Shown piece after piece: positions 46,042 to 54,600 of a stretch of 64,000 bases of DNA (position 1 is the first letter of the stretch; each line of letters starts with the position of its first letter). This stretch comes from Saccharicrinis sp963675435. GTDB lineage: Bacteria; Bacteroidota; Bacteroidia; Bacteroidales; Marinilabiliaceae. The stretch is from the NCBI GenBank assembly GCA_963675435.1, contig OY776216.1, forward strand, positions 2,046,001 through 2,110,000, in the 5' to 3' direction. The position numbers and the translations under genes are program-made. The notes under the pieces are model-generated. The model saw nothing but the letters and a program-made list of their open reading frames with translations, had not been told where the DNA came from and ran no database searches.

Positions 46042-46113
46042 TTATATTGCTAAAACTTCGGCAGATTTAGCTAAAGATTTTATGATTGCTTTAAAAAACA
46101 CTAGAGACGACAT
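46042..46113 (-). CDS. Short reading frame abutting tamB
   Basis: 23 codons on the minus strand, MSSLVFFKAIIKSLAKSAEV and three more residues, ending in TAA at 46044-46042 inside the run ATATAA that overlaps the tamB frame. It could be a leader peptide whose termination lets ribosomes restart at tamB, the true N terminus of tamB cut off by a frameshift or sequencing error, or chance. Confidence 0.25.
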   Translation of the reverse strand: MSSLVFFKAIIKSLAKSAEVLAI

Positions 46114-46275
46114 AATGAAATGTAGTTGATAAGTGTATTGAAAATCAAAGTATTGAATTTTAGCTAAAGTTTACCAAATTGTTTTATTGCAAAAGTAATT
46201 AAAAAAGGATAAGAGTTAACCGGCATTTAACTAAAAATATTTAAGCTTTTGAAAGCTGCGTAAAAGGGGTTGGTA

Positions 46276-46283
46276 TAAATTTG
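46276..46283 (+). promoter_or_regulatory. -7 box of tsaD
   Basis: TAAATTTG matches TAnnTTTG. The leader is about 52 nt, and AAGGGGTAAAG lies just before the ATG, a possible ribosome site. Confidence 0.45.
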
Positions 46284-46341
46284 TATGTTGCTTTTTTAGT
46301 TTGTTTTGTAGGTTTTGATTTAAATTATAAGGGGTAAAGTA

Positions 46342-47361
46342 ATGAGTACATATATTCTTGGCATTGAATCATCATGTGATGATACATCTGCGGCAGTATT
46401 TAAGGATGAGGAAATTCTATCAAATAGAATTGCAAATCAGGATGTTCATAAATCCTATGGCGGAGTTGTACCAGAATTAGCTTCGCGTGCACATCAGCAA
46501 AATATAATTCCAGTAGTTGATCAGGCGTTAAAGGATGCCGGTGTTAAGGCCTCAGAGATTGATGCCGTTGCATTTACCAGAGGACCTGGGTTAATGGGCT
46601 CGTTACTTGTTGGAACTTCATTTGCAAAAGGTTTTGCTTTAGCCAACCAAATACCTTTAGTTGAAGTGAATCATCTGCATGCTCATGTGTTAGCTCATTT
46701 TATTAAAGATCCTGCAGAGGTAAATGATCATCCGGAATTTCCCTTTTTATGTTTGTTAGTGTCAGGAGGGAATAGTCAAATTGTATTGGTAAAGAATTAT
46801 GCGGAGATGGAAGTTGTGGGACAAACAATTGACGATGCAGCAGGAGAAGCTTTTGATAAGTGTGCTAAAGTGATGGGGTTACCATACCCGGGTGGACCAT
46901 TAATAGATAAGTTAGCTAAGGAAGGGGATGAAAATGCTTTTCAATTTGCAAAGCCACGTATAAAAAATTACGATTATAGTTTTAGTGGATTAAAAACTTC
47001 CTTTCTATATTTTTTAAGGGATCAGATAAAGTTTAATCCTGATTTTATTGAAGAGAATAAAGCTGATTTGTGTGCCTCGTTACAAAAAACAATTGTTGAT
47101 ATTTTATTGGCAAAATTAGAAAAAGCTGCAAAGGCTTTAAAAATCAATCAGGTAGCATTGGCTGGAGGAGTTTCTGCAAATTCGGGATTAAGAGAGGGAT
47201 TGTTAAATTTAGCTAAAAAAAGAAAATGGAAAACCTTTATTCCAAAATTTGCGTACACCACTGATAATGCTGCAATGATTGCTATTACAGGATATCATAA
47301 ATATAAATCTGGTGAGTTTGCAAAACATGAGGATGCACCATTTAGTAGAGTTGTTTTTTAG
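46342..47361 (+). CDS. tsaD: tRNA N6-adenosine threonylcarbamoyltransferase
   Basis: 339 residues. It transfers threonylcarbamoyl to A37 of ANN-decoding tRNAs, with TsaB/TsaE. Seen: IESSCDDTSAAVF at the start, the metal-binding His pair in VNHLHAHVLAH, LLVSGGNSQIVLV, DDAAGEAFDKCAKVMGLPYPGG, ALAGGVSANSGLR, and YTTDNAAMIA. The length matches the family. It is divergent from tamB across about 230-300 bp and is followed by a terminator and the peptide operon. Confidence 0.97.
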   Translation: MSTYILGIESSCDDTSAAVFKDEEILSNRIANQDVHKSYGGVVPELASRAHQQNIIPVVDQALKDAGVKASEIDAVAFTRGPGLMGSLLVGTSFAKGFALANQIPLVEVNHLHAHVLAHFIKDPAEVNDHPEFPFLCLLVSGGNSQIVLVKNYAEMEVVGQTIDDAAGEAFDKCAKVMGLPYPGGPLIDKLAKEGDENAFQFAKPRIKNYDYSFSGLKTSFLYFLRDQIKFNPDFIEENKADLCASLQKTIVDILLAKLEKAAKALKINQVALAGGVSANSGLREGLLNLAKKRKWKTFIPKFAYTTDNAAMIAITGYHKYKSGEFAKHEDAPFSRVVF

Positions 47362-47388
47362 TAAAGTAAAAATGCCTGTTTGTTAAAA

Positions 47389-47426
47389 AGTTCAAGGCTT
47401 TTGTCAAAAGGGGTGAACTATTTTTT
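47389..47426 (+). terminator. Intrinsic terminator of tsaD
   Basis: AGTTCA (47389-47394) pairs with TGAACT (47414-47419), with an inner CTTTTG/CAAAAG stem, followed by A and six T. It separates tsaD from the next operon. Confidence 0.7.
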
Positions 47427-47457
47427 AAAAAGGGTGAGGGGGGAATGTGTTTTTTTA

Positions 47458-47465
47458 TATTTTTG
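47458..47465 (+). promoter_or_regulatory. -7 box of the peptide operon
   Basis: TATTTTTG matches TAnnTTTG, with a predicted start near 47472, only 16 bp before the first ATG. No TTTG lies upstream; instead there is a G-rich tract (AGGGTGAGGGGGG around 47431-47443), which might recruit an activator. Confidence 0.45.
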
Positions 47466-47487
47466 TCCCGAATTGAAAATGAATTAG

Positions 47488-47778
47488 ATGGATTTTTCGA
47501 AAGTTTACTGTAAAAGTGAACGGTTTGTAGAAAAAAGTATAGGGAGTGAAAAGGTTCTGGTGCCATTATCAGATAATGTTGCTGATATGAACCATGTATT
47601 AACGCTTAATGAAGTAGGGACTTTTTTGTATAATCAAATTGATGGTAAAAAATCTATTAATGATATTTTAAGTTTATTATTAAAAGAGTATGATGTTGCA
47701 TCGGATGTAGCAAAATTTGATATAGAACAATTTATTAATAATACCGTTAATAATGGTATATTATTTGAAAAACAATAG
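47488..47778 (+). CDS. PqqD-like peptide-binding protein (RiPP recognition element)
   Basis: 96 residues. It matches the PqqD winged-helix fold: LVPLSDNVADMNHVLTLNE, GTFLYNQIDGKKSINDIL, then KFDIEQFINNTVNNGILF. PqqD-type domains are the leader-peptide binding elements in many ribosomally made peptide pathways, presenting precursors to tailoring enzymes. It is first of five close genes, 22 bp before the small peptide gene, so that product is its most likely partner. No PqqE-type radical SAM enzyme is nearby, so it does not belong to a PQQ operon. Confidence 0.85.
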   Translation: MDFSKVYCKSERFVEKSIGSEKVLVPLSDNVADMNHVLTLNEVGTFLYNQIDGKKSINDILSLLLKEYDVASDVAKFDIEQFINNTVNNGILFEKQ

Positions 47779-47800
47779 ATTTTATCATTTTTACCTATAA

Positions 47801-48037
47801 ATGAATAGCTTGAAAGGAAATAAAAAAAAATATTCAAAGCCGGAATTGGAAGTGGTGGCAGTTGATCATGAGATCTCATTGGTGATGATGACTTCTCCTC
47901 CTCCTGGGGATGATCAGAATCTACCATCAAGTACAGTAATGCAATCTAATAGTGCGAATGTAAGTCCTGTAAATAATTATAGTAGTTCTTCTGAGAATAA
48001 TCCTTTTGGTAGTACATCACCTGATTATAATAATTAA
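47801..48037 (+). CDS. Candidate precursor peptide, 78 residues
   Basis: 78 residues in two parts. Residues 1-30 are basic then amphipathic (KKYSKPELEVVAVDHEISL, then VMM), a pattern seen in many small Bacteroidota proteins near peptide-modification genes. Residues 31-78 are low in hydrophobics and rich in Ser (12), Asn (9), Pro (7) and Thr (3), with no Cys, starting TSPPPGDDQN and ending STSPDYNN. This looks like a leader plus core. Its place between a PqqD-type binder and an HprK-like kinase, with a peptidase and exporter after, supports a secreted modified peptide. The Ser-rich core could be phosphorylated. That it is a precursor is inference. Confidence 0.65.
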   Translation: MNSLKGNKKKYSKPELEVVAVDHEISLVMMTSPPPGDDQNLPSSTVMQSNSANVSPVNNYSSSSENNPFGSTSPDYNN

Positions 48038-48045
48038 GCAGTTAT

Positions 48046-48948
48046 ATGCATAATGACCATGATAAATTGGTCTTGAGAGTTGCAGACCTTGTTTTAGCTT
48101 TTACATCGAATAGTGATCAAATCGTATTTGATGCTGAGAGTTCTTTGATGTATTATCGGATTGTTGATTTTTCTGTAATTGATTTTTCTTTTGATTTTGT
48201 TTTAAAAACTTCATTCATAAGTCCTAAGTTAGAGTGGTCTTTTGTAGGTGATCCTCAGAATAATAAATTTCTAAACTATTCATGGAGGGTAAAGAATACC
48301 TCAGAAAAAATTTTTATTCAAGTTGATTTTGATGATCATAAACAAATAAAGAGCTTATTTGCTATTATTCGCCCAAACTTATCGAAAATTGAGGTGCAAA
48401 TTGAGAAGCATTCAGATATAGAAGGATGTGTATTGATTGATCCTTTGATTCATCCATTGGGATCTTTATTGATGTTGTATCTTGTTCATCTTAAAGGGGG
48501 TGTTTTGATGCACGCTTCTGCAGTTATTGATAGTGGAAATTCTTATTTGTTTTCAGGTGTATCAGGAATAGGAAAGTCAACAATGGCCAGGCTGTGGTTT
48601 GAATGTGGAGCTGATGTTATAAATGATGATAGAGTTATATTAAGATTACAAGGTGATGATGTGAAAATTTATAATAACCCTATGCCATACTATAGGCAGT
48701 ATCCCCAAAAATCTACTTTAAAAAAGATTTTCTTATTAACACAAAGTCCAGATAATTATATAAAACCAATCTCAGGAGTTACAGCCTATTCTCGAGTTTT
48801 AGGTAACTTTATACAACAGTTTTATGAAAAGGAGATGGTAAATAAGCATCTTGAGTGTGTTTTGAAAATAATAGATAAAGTATCGGTTTATGAAGTTGGT
48901 TTTAAGCCTGATTATGATATTGTTTCTTTGATAAGAGGTATGGAATAA
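48046..48948 (+). CDS. HPr-kinase-like P-loop protein
   Basis: 300 residues. The first 120 are divergent; the rest matches the HprK/phosphorylase C-terminal (PEPCK-like) fold: GGVLMHASAV (His156), the P-loop FSGVSGIGKSTMARLW (Gly171 to Thr179), and the acidic INDDRVILR. Relatives occur in lasso-peptide and other RiPP gene sets, where some phosphorylate Ser of the peptide. Classical HprK works on the phosphotransferase protein HPr, and no PTS gene is near. It starts 8 bp after the small peptide gene and ends 8 bp before the peptidase gene. Ser phosphorylation of the 78-residue product is the simplest idea. Confidence 0.75.
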   Translation: MHNDHDKLVLRVADLVLAFTSNSDQIVFDAESSLMYYRIVDFSVIDFSFDFVLKTSFISPKLEWSFVGDPQNNKFLNYSWRVKNTSEKIFIQVDFDDHKQIKSLFAIIRPNLSKIEVQIEKHSDIEGCVLIDPLIHPLGSLLMLYLVHLKGGVLMHASAVIDSGNSYLFSGVSGIGKSTMARLWFECGADVINDDRVILRLQGDDVKIYNNPMPYYRQYPQKSTLKKIFLLTQSPDNYIKPISGVTAYSRVLGNFIQQFYEKEMVNKHLECVLKIIDKVSVYEVGFKPDYDIVSLIRGME

Positions 48949-48956
48949 CTCTCTTT

Positions 48957-49406
48957 ATGGATTTTACTGTTTATAAAAATAATACTATTTCTGAAGTTTT
49001 TATAAGTCTTTTGCAACAGGGAAAAGAAGTGAAGATTCCTGTTTATGGATTAAGTATGTTCCCTTTTTACTTGCCTGGGGATATTGTTAGAGTGTCAAAA
49101 GTTTCGTTTAAAGAATTAAGAAAAGGTGATGTTGTGATTTTTAAATCAGGAAATAAATTGGTTGCACATCGTCTTTTGAAAATAGATAAAAAAAACAATA
49201 TTCTAATTTGTAAAGGAGATGGGTTAGTCAGGAAAGATGGAGTAGTAGTTTATAAAGACTTATTGGGTGTTGTTGGTGAGCATATAAGGCAAAATAAAAC
49301 ATTGAAGTCATTTCAATTTGGGAAAAGGGTGGTGGCGATTGTTTCACCTGTAATAGGATTGATTTTTTATATTACTGCAAGAATTTGGAATAAATATTGG
49401 CAGTAG
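48957..49406 (+). CDS. S26-type signal-peptidase-like protein (Ser-His)
   Basis: 149 residues. The S24/S26 fold is visible: PVYGLSMFPFYLPGDIVRV gives the Ser nucleophile (Ser33), RKGDVVIFK the next strand, and LVAHRLLKI has His71 where bacterial leader peptidases carry Lys, as in archaeal and ER-type enzymes. A C-terminal membrane segment (VAIVSPVIGLIFYITARIW, about 127-145) could tether it to the inner membrane. It probably cuts the leader of the 78-residue peptide during export. It ends at 49406, overlapping an in-frame extension of the ABC gene. Confidence 0.78.
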   Translation: MDFTVYKNNTISEVFISLLQQGKEVKIPVYGLSMFPFYLPGDIVRVSKVSFKELRKGDVVIFKSGNKLVAHRLLKIDKKNNILICKGDGLVRKDGVVVYKDLLGVVGEHIRQNKTLKSFQFGKRVVAIVSPVIGLIFYITARIWNKYWQ

Positions 49407-49441
49407 TAAAATTAAATTTATTACTTTCAGCAACTGTCTTT

Positions 49442-51238
49442 ATGGGATTTAATGGTAATAATATTGTACGTGCTTTAAAGTTGATATGGCAAAGTTCATC
49501 AAAGTGGAGTATTATAAATTTTTTATTTGTAATACTAAGGGGGGTGATGCCATTGATGTTAATTTTTATTGTAAAGCAAATTGTAGATGAAGTTGGTATG
49601 CTAACGAATTCATCAAGTTTAGTTGGTGGTTTTAATAAAATGGTTGGTGTATTATTGTTTGCAGCGCTAGTTTTTTCTATAAATGCTATATTAAACTCGT
49701 TTGCTGCTATTGTTAGTGAAAAGCATACTTATTTTATTAATGATAAAATTCAAAATTTAATTCATAAGCGTACTGCCTTAATGGATTATAAAAATTTCGA
49801 CAATTATTCGTTTCATGATATTTATTTTAGAGCTGTTAATGAGGCATCTTATAGGCCTGCTCATACATACTATTCTTTTATTGGGTTGGTTCAAAATGGA
49901 ATATCTTTGATTTTGATTGCTGGATTGCTGGCTGTTTTACATTGGGTAATTATTGTATCATTAATTATTGTATCATTTTTAATTATAGTAATAAGACTCT
50001 ATTTTTCCAGGAAAATATACGGATTTAAGCGCAGACACACAGAAGATGAGCGTGTGGTTGGTTATTATAACAGACTACTTACAGGAAAAGAATTTGCTAA
50101 GGAATTAAGAGTCTTTAATCTAGCCACGTTGTTTAAAAAAAGGTATGAAGAGAGTAAGAATAATTTAAGAAAAGAGAGGTATAAACTATTAGTTCAGAAG
50201 TCAGCTTATGAACTATTGGTTCAATTTGTTATTACGGCCTTATTGATTTTTATATTTGGATTTATTGCCAATGAAACTATTCAAGGAAATATTACTCAAG
50301 GCGGTATGGTAATGTGTTTTCTAGCATTATACAGAGGTTATAATTTTTTGCAGGGATTTTTAGGTCAGATATCAGGTTTATACGAAGATGGTTTGTTTCT
50401 TAAAAACTTCTTTGAATTTTTGGACTACGATATCGTAAAGGAAAGTAAACAAAGAATCGAAGTGTTTCCTAAGTGTATAAAAAAAGGAATTTCAATCAAA
50501 GATGTTACATTTAAATATCCTAACAGTTCAAGGAGTGTTTTCGAGGGAATTTCTTTTGATATTGCTAAGGGAGAAACAGTCGCCATAGTCGGTGCTAATG
50601 GTGCTGGAAAGTCGACACTTATTAAGTTAATATGTGGTTTGTATCAGCCTGATTCCGGTGGAATATTTGCAGATGAAATTGAATTATCAAAAATATCCAG
50701 TGAGTCCTTGGCAAAAAACATAACCGTTGTTTTTCAAGATTTCATGTTGTATAATGTTTCTGCAAGAGAAAATATATGGTTTGGAGATGTTTCTAAAGAT
50801 AAAATATCTCCAGAAATTGAAGCTAGTGCCAAAAAATCAGGTATTCATTCACTCTTAGTAGATTTACCCAAAGGTTATGAAAATCATCTAGGAACACTTT
50901 TTAGAGGTAGTGAAATGTTGAGTGTAGGAGAGTGGCAACGGATGGCATTATCAAGAAGTTTTTTTAACAATGCTCAATTGGTTGTGTTGGATGAACCAAC
51001 CAGTTCAATGGATGCACAAACAGAATCGTTGTTGGTTGAAAATTTTAAGATGATAACAAAAAATCGTACATCAATAATTGTAAGTCATCGTATGTCAACG
51101 ATTAAACTTGCTGATAAAGTTATATTCTTGGGAGAGAAAGGTGTGATTGAGGAAGGTTCTCCTGAGTTTTTGATGAATAAAAAGGGGGCATTTTATAAAA
51201 TGGCTCAATCTCAAAGGAATACAAGCTTTAGCTTATAA
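49442..51238 (+). CDS. ABC exporter with fused membrane and ATPase domains
   Basis: About 598 residues. Six membrane helices (about 20-330), then an ATPase with Walker A GANGAGKSTL (about 384), signature LSVGEWQRMALSRSF (about 493), Walker B VVLDEPTSSMD (about 513) and the H-loop SHRMST. There is no N-terminal C39 peptidase, so leader cleavage needs the separate S26-like enzyme upstream. It is the last gene of the operon and probably exports the peptide across the inner membrane. No HlyD- or TolC-type partner is adjacent. The frame opens with a TTG at 49397, but the ATG at 49442 is preferred; the earlier one overlaps the preceding gene. Confidence 0.88.
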   Translation: MGFNGNNIVRALKLIWQSSSKWSIINFLFVILRGVMPLMLIFIVKQIVDEVGMLTNSSSLVGGFNKMVGVLLFAALVFSINAILNSFAAIVSEKHTYFINDKIQNLIHKRTALMDYKNFDNYSFHDIYFRAVNEASYRPAHTYYSFIGLVQNGISLILIAGLLAVLHWVIIVSLIIVSFLIIVIRLYFSRKIYGFKRRHTEDERVVGYYNRLLTGKEFAKELRVFNLATLFKKRYEESKNNLRKERYKLLVQKSAYELLVQFVITALLIFIFGFIANETIQGNITQGGMVMCFLALYRGYNFLQGFLGQISGLYEDGLFLKNFFEFLDYDIVKESKQRIEVFPKCIKKGISIKDVTFKYPNSSRSVFEGISFDIAKGETVAIVGANGAGKSTLIKLICGLYQPDSGGIFADEIELSKISSESLAKNITVVFQDFMLYNVSARENIWFGDVSKDKISPEIEASAKKSGIHSLLVDLPKGYENHLGTLFRGSEMLSVGEWQRMALSRSFFNNAQLVVLDEPTSSMDAQTESLLVENFKMITKNRTSIIVSHRMSTIKLADKVIFLGEKGVIEEGSPEFLMNKKGAFYKMAQSQRNTSFSL

Positions 51239-51679
51239 TATTTTCTTATTGCTCTTATTTTTTGTGGAATTTATTATAATGTTATAAGGAATCAATCCTC
51301 TTTTGATATTATAATTGATTAAATTAAAATCGGTCTCTACGATGCAGACCTACTCTACTTTGTATTAATGTTTCTTATTGAAAGAAAATGGGCTTTGTTC
51401 ATCTAATTTTTTCTCTTTAAAACAATCATTGTATTATTTGGTATAAATGGGGGAAATGAATGTATGTGTAAAATATTCTATAAAATCAACGAATGTAAGA
51501 CGTATATCGTTAAAAATTCCACCAAAGAACTGTTAAATTTGATGAAAAAAACCATATTTATTTACGAATTCATGTAACTATCTATCTGTTTTGCGTAGAA
51601 ATAGGTAACCTTTGTGAGAGCTACAGTATGATAAAGTCTTACGGTAGTTTATTATATTGTTGTTAATATGTTATGTGAA
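51239..51679. other. Intergenic stretch of about 440 bp
   Basis: No ORF is supported here. An inverted repeat GGTCT-ctacgatgc-AGACC lies near 51330-51350. No strict TAnnTTTG box is seen; TAACCTTTG near 51610 is one base too long. It is the leader or regulatory region of the giant gene. Confidence 0.45.
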
Positions 51680-54600
51680 ATGAAAAATATATACTACTCA
51701 ATCTTAATTTTCTTATTGTTTGGAATAGGAAATGTTGTAAATGCACAAACAACATGGTACCTAAAAAATACTGGGGCATGGAATGTTGCAACAAACTGGA
51801 CTCAGGATCCGGCAGCAGCTATTACAGTGCCTAAAGGAGGTGGTGTACCTGCGATTAATGATAACATCGTAATACCAAGTGGAAAAATAGTGACGCTTAC
51901 AGAAAATGTAACTACATCATTGGGAACTGTGAGTATTTATGGTGATTTGGATATGGCAACATTTACAATTAATGGAATTGCTACATTAAAGGGAAATGGA
52001 AGGCTCTTAATGGCTGGAGATAATTATCCTGTAATTGGAGATGATTCTGATTTTGTTACAAAAGGAAAGGGTGAAGGAACGATTGTGTTCTATGGTAGTA
52101 GTGGTATCACTTTAAGTAATGGGATTGCAGACTTTTTTAACGTAGAGGTTGATTTGCCTGATGAGAACTCAGAAGTACGCATAGATAGAAATTTAGATAT
52201 TAATGGTAGTTTGTATGTTAAAGTAGGACGTTTTAAAATAGGTCATACTTCTGGTATTCAAAGAACCGTTAATGTGTTTGGTGATATTAATATTTCTTCC
52301 GGAGCAAGAATGACAGAAGGTGGAACTGGTAACTATCATTGGCTAAATGTTTATGGAGATTTTACAAATAATGGTTTAGTTGATTTTGCAAGACAGCCTC
52401 AGTATACAGAATCAACAGGTGGAGCAGTGAAGTTAAAGTTCAAAGGAGCAACCAATAATGTTATGGTAATTAATGGCAGAACTGATGTTTATAGGTTGTT
52501 TATCGATAAAGGAACTGATAAAACGTATAATTTAACAATAAATGCCATTAGTGATAATCTGTTTAATTTATATGGACCTGTCGATGGAACTACCACAGAT
52601 TCTGAAGATGGAGTTCAAGGTTGGCAAAGGCTTCCAGTGGTTATAGAGAATGGAACCTTGGAATTAGGAGTAGGTATAACTATTGATAGATTGGGGGAGT
52701 CGATTGCAGGTGATGCTCCTAATGAATTCTCTATTCCCTCATCAGGATGTCTGTGGATTAATGGTGCATCTGTAACTACTGCATCAAGTTCAGGAGGATG
52801 GAAAGGTTTATCATTGTTTGGTACATTGAAAGTTTCTTCAGGAAGTTTTACAACACCATCAGGTACGGATGGAATTGCATTTGGGACACAAAATGATTTG
52901 GCTCCGGAAGTTAATGTAGAGGGTGGAGATCTTTACTTAACACAGATTCGTAATTATTATGGAGGTAGTTTATATAGCTATGTTCAGTCAGGTGGAGAGG
53001 TGCATTTTTTTGCTCAATCAAGTGATATTTACGAATGTCCAACGTTTTTAATGGATAAATCTACATTTTCATTCAATATGAGTGGTGGACAGATAACTTT
53101 TACAGCGGCAAATAATCATTGGCAAGGTGATTTTTACATTGCAGTTGCTGATGAGAATTATAGTTTTACAGATGGTACAGTTGAAGTGCAAACTCTTTCT
53201 ACAGGGACTTTTGATATTTATTCAGTACAGCCTATATATAATCTGAGCGTTGTACAGGGAGTGGGGAATGAAAGTATAAGAATAATAGACCAATATGGAA
53301 ATGTTGGTAATCCGTCTTATTTAAATATAACGAATGATCTATCAATTGGTGCAGGGGCTACTTTTGAAGATAATGGTTATGATGTAACTGTAGGGGGTGA
53401 TTTTAACATTGCAGGAACTTATAATCAATCCGGCGGATTAGCATTTACCGGGGATCAAGATGGTATTATAAATAATCAGACAGGAGGTACTTTTACATTT
53501 GGTAGTGGTTTAACTATTAATAAAGATCGTCATCCAAACAGTGGTAGTTATTATACTATGAGCGTCGCAGGTAATAATATTGCTGTTACCGGTAATGTAG
53601 ATTTAGAACGAGGAGGTTTAGATGTTGTTGATTATTGGCCAATGGTTACAGATAGTGTAAAAATAGCAGATGGCGATTTGACTTCAACAGGTGTTGGTGG
53701 AATTGAATTTATAGGATCATCACCAGTTTTAAAAGGAAAGTATGGTAGAGAATTTAATTTTGGAAATATAAGGCTAAATAATGGAAATGGTGGAATGTCC
53801 ATAGCTACTGATGTAAATGTTCAGGATTTTGAGTTTGTTAATGGAGCTTCTGGTAAAGTAAATATGGGTATATATAACTTTACTGCAACAGGTAGTGTTT
53901 CTAATGCAGATGGGGATAGTTATTTTTATACGGCAGGTAATGCTTCGGATGGAGGTTTAACGCTTGGTTTCACAGTTCCAACAACAGCTGCAACTTTAGC
54001 AACTTATCATGTTGGGACTTCAACTTCTGATTATTCAACACTAATGGTGAATTCATTTGCAGGACAAAGTGTTGAAACTTCAGGTTATTTAACGGTTGTT
54101 CCTGTTCATAGCTATCATCCATCAACCACAACCCCTAGTGGTGTATTAAATTACTATTGGAAGACTAAAGTATCTGGTTTTGAAAGTTTAGAAAATAATC
54201 ATGTTCAATTACAATTTACATCTAGTGAAGATCTGAAAAATTTAAAAGCCGCTTATTTGGATGGTTATGATTGGACAATAGGAGATACAAAATATGGCAA
54301 TGGAGATAAAACTTTATATTTTGATTATACATTAGGTAATGCTCAATATACAACACTGATAAATAGTGACTATACAGCAGGATTGGATAATGGAAAAGGA
54401 AAGATTCCTATTGCGGGCGTTAAGATATATACAAGTCAGGGTAATTATACTTGGAATTCAGGTAGTTGTTGGTTAGATCAGGATTTAAATAGTGGTATCC
54501 CAACTTCTTCAGATATTGCAGTGATTCAGGCAGGGCATACAGTAACCTTGGCAGGTTCGGCAGTTGCATCTCAAGTTCAAATAGATGGAACTTTGAGTGT

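Noticed and set aside
47488..47778. PQQ biosynthesis
   Set aside because: No PqqA-like Glu-Tyr precursor, PqqE, PqqC or PqqB gene is nearby; only the PqqD fold is shared.
47488..51238. Lasso-peptide cluster
   Set aside because: A PqqD domain and an HprK-like kinase occur in some lasso clusters, but no transglutaminase-type protease or Asn-synthetase-type cyclase is present in the window.
51448..51540. A 29-codon ORF between the ABC exporter and the giant gene as a second precursor peptide
   Set aside because: No leader-like pattern, poor context and length typical of chance.
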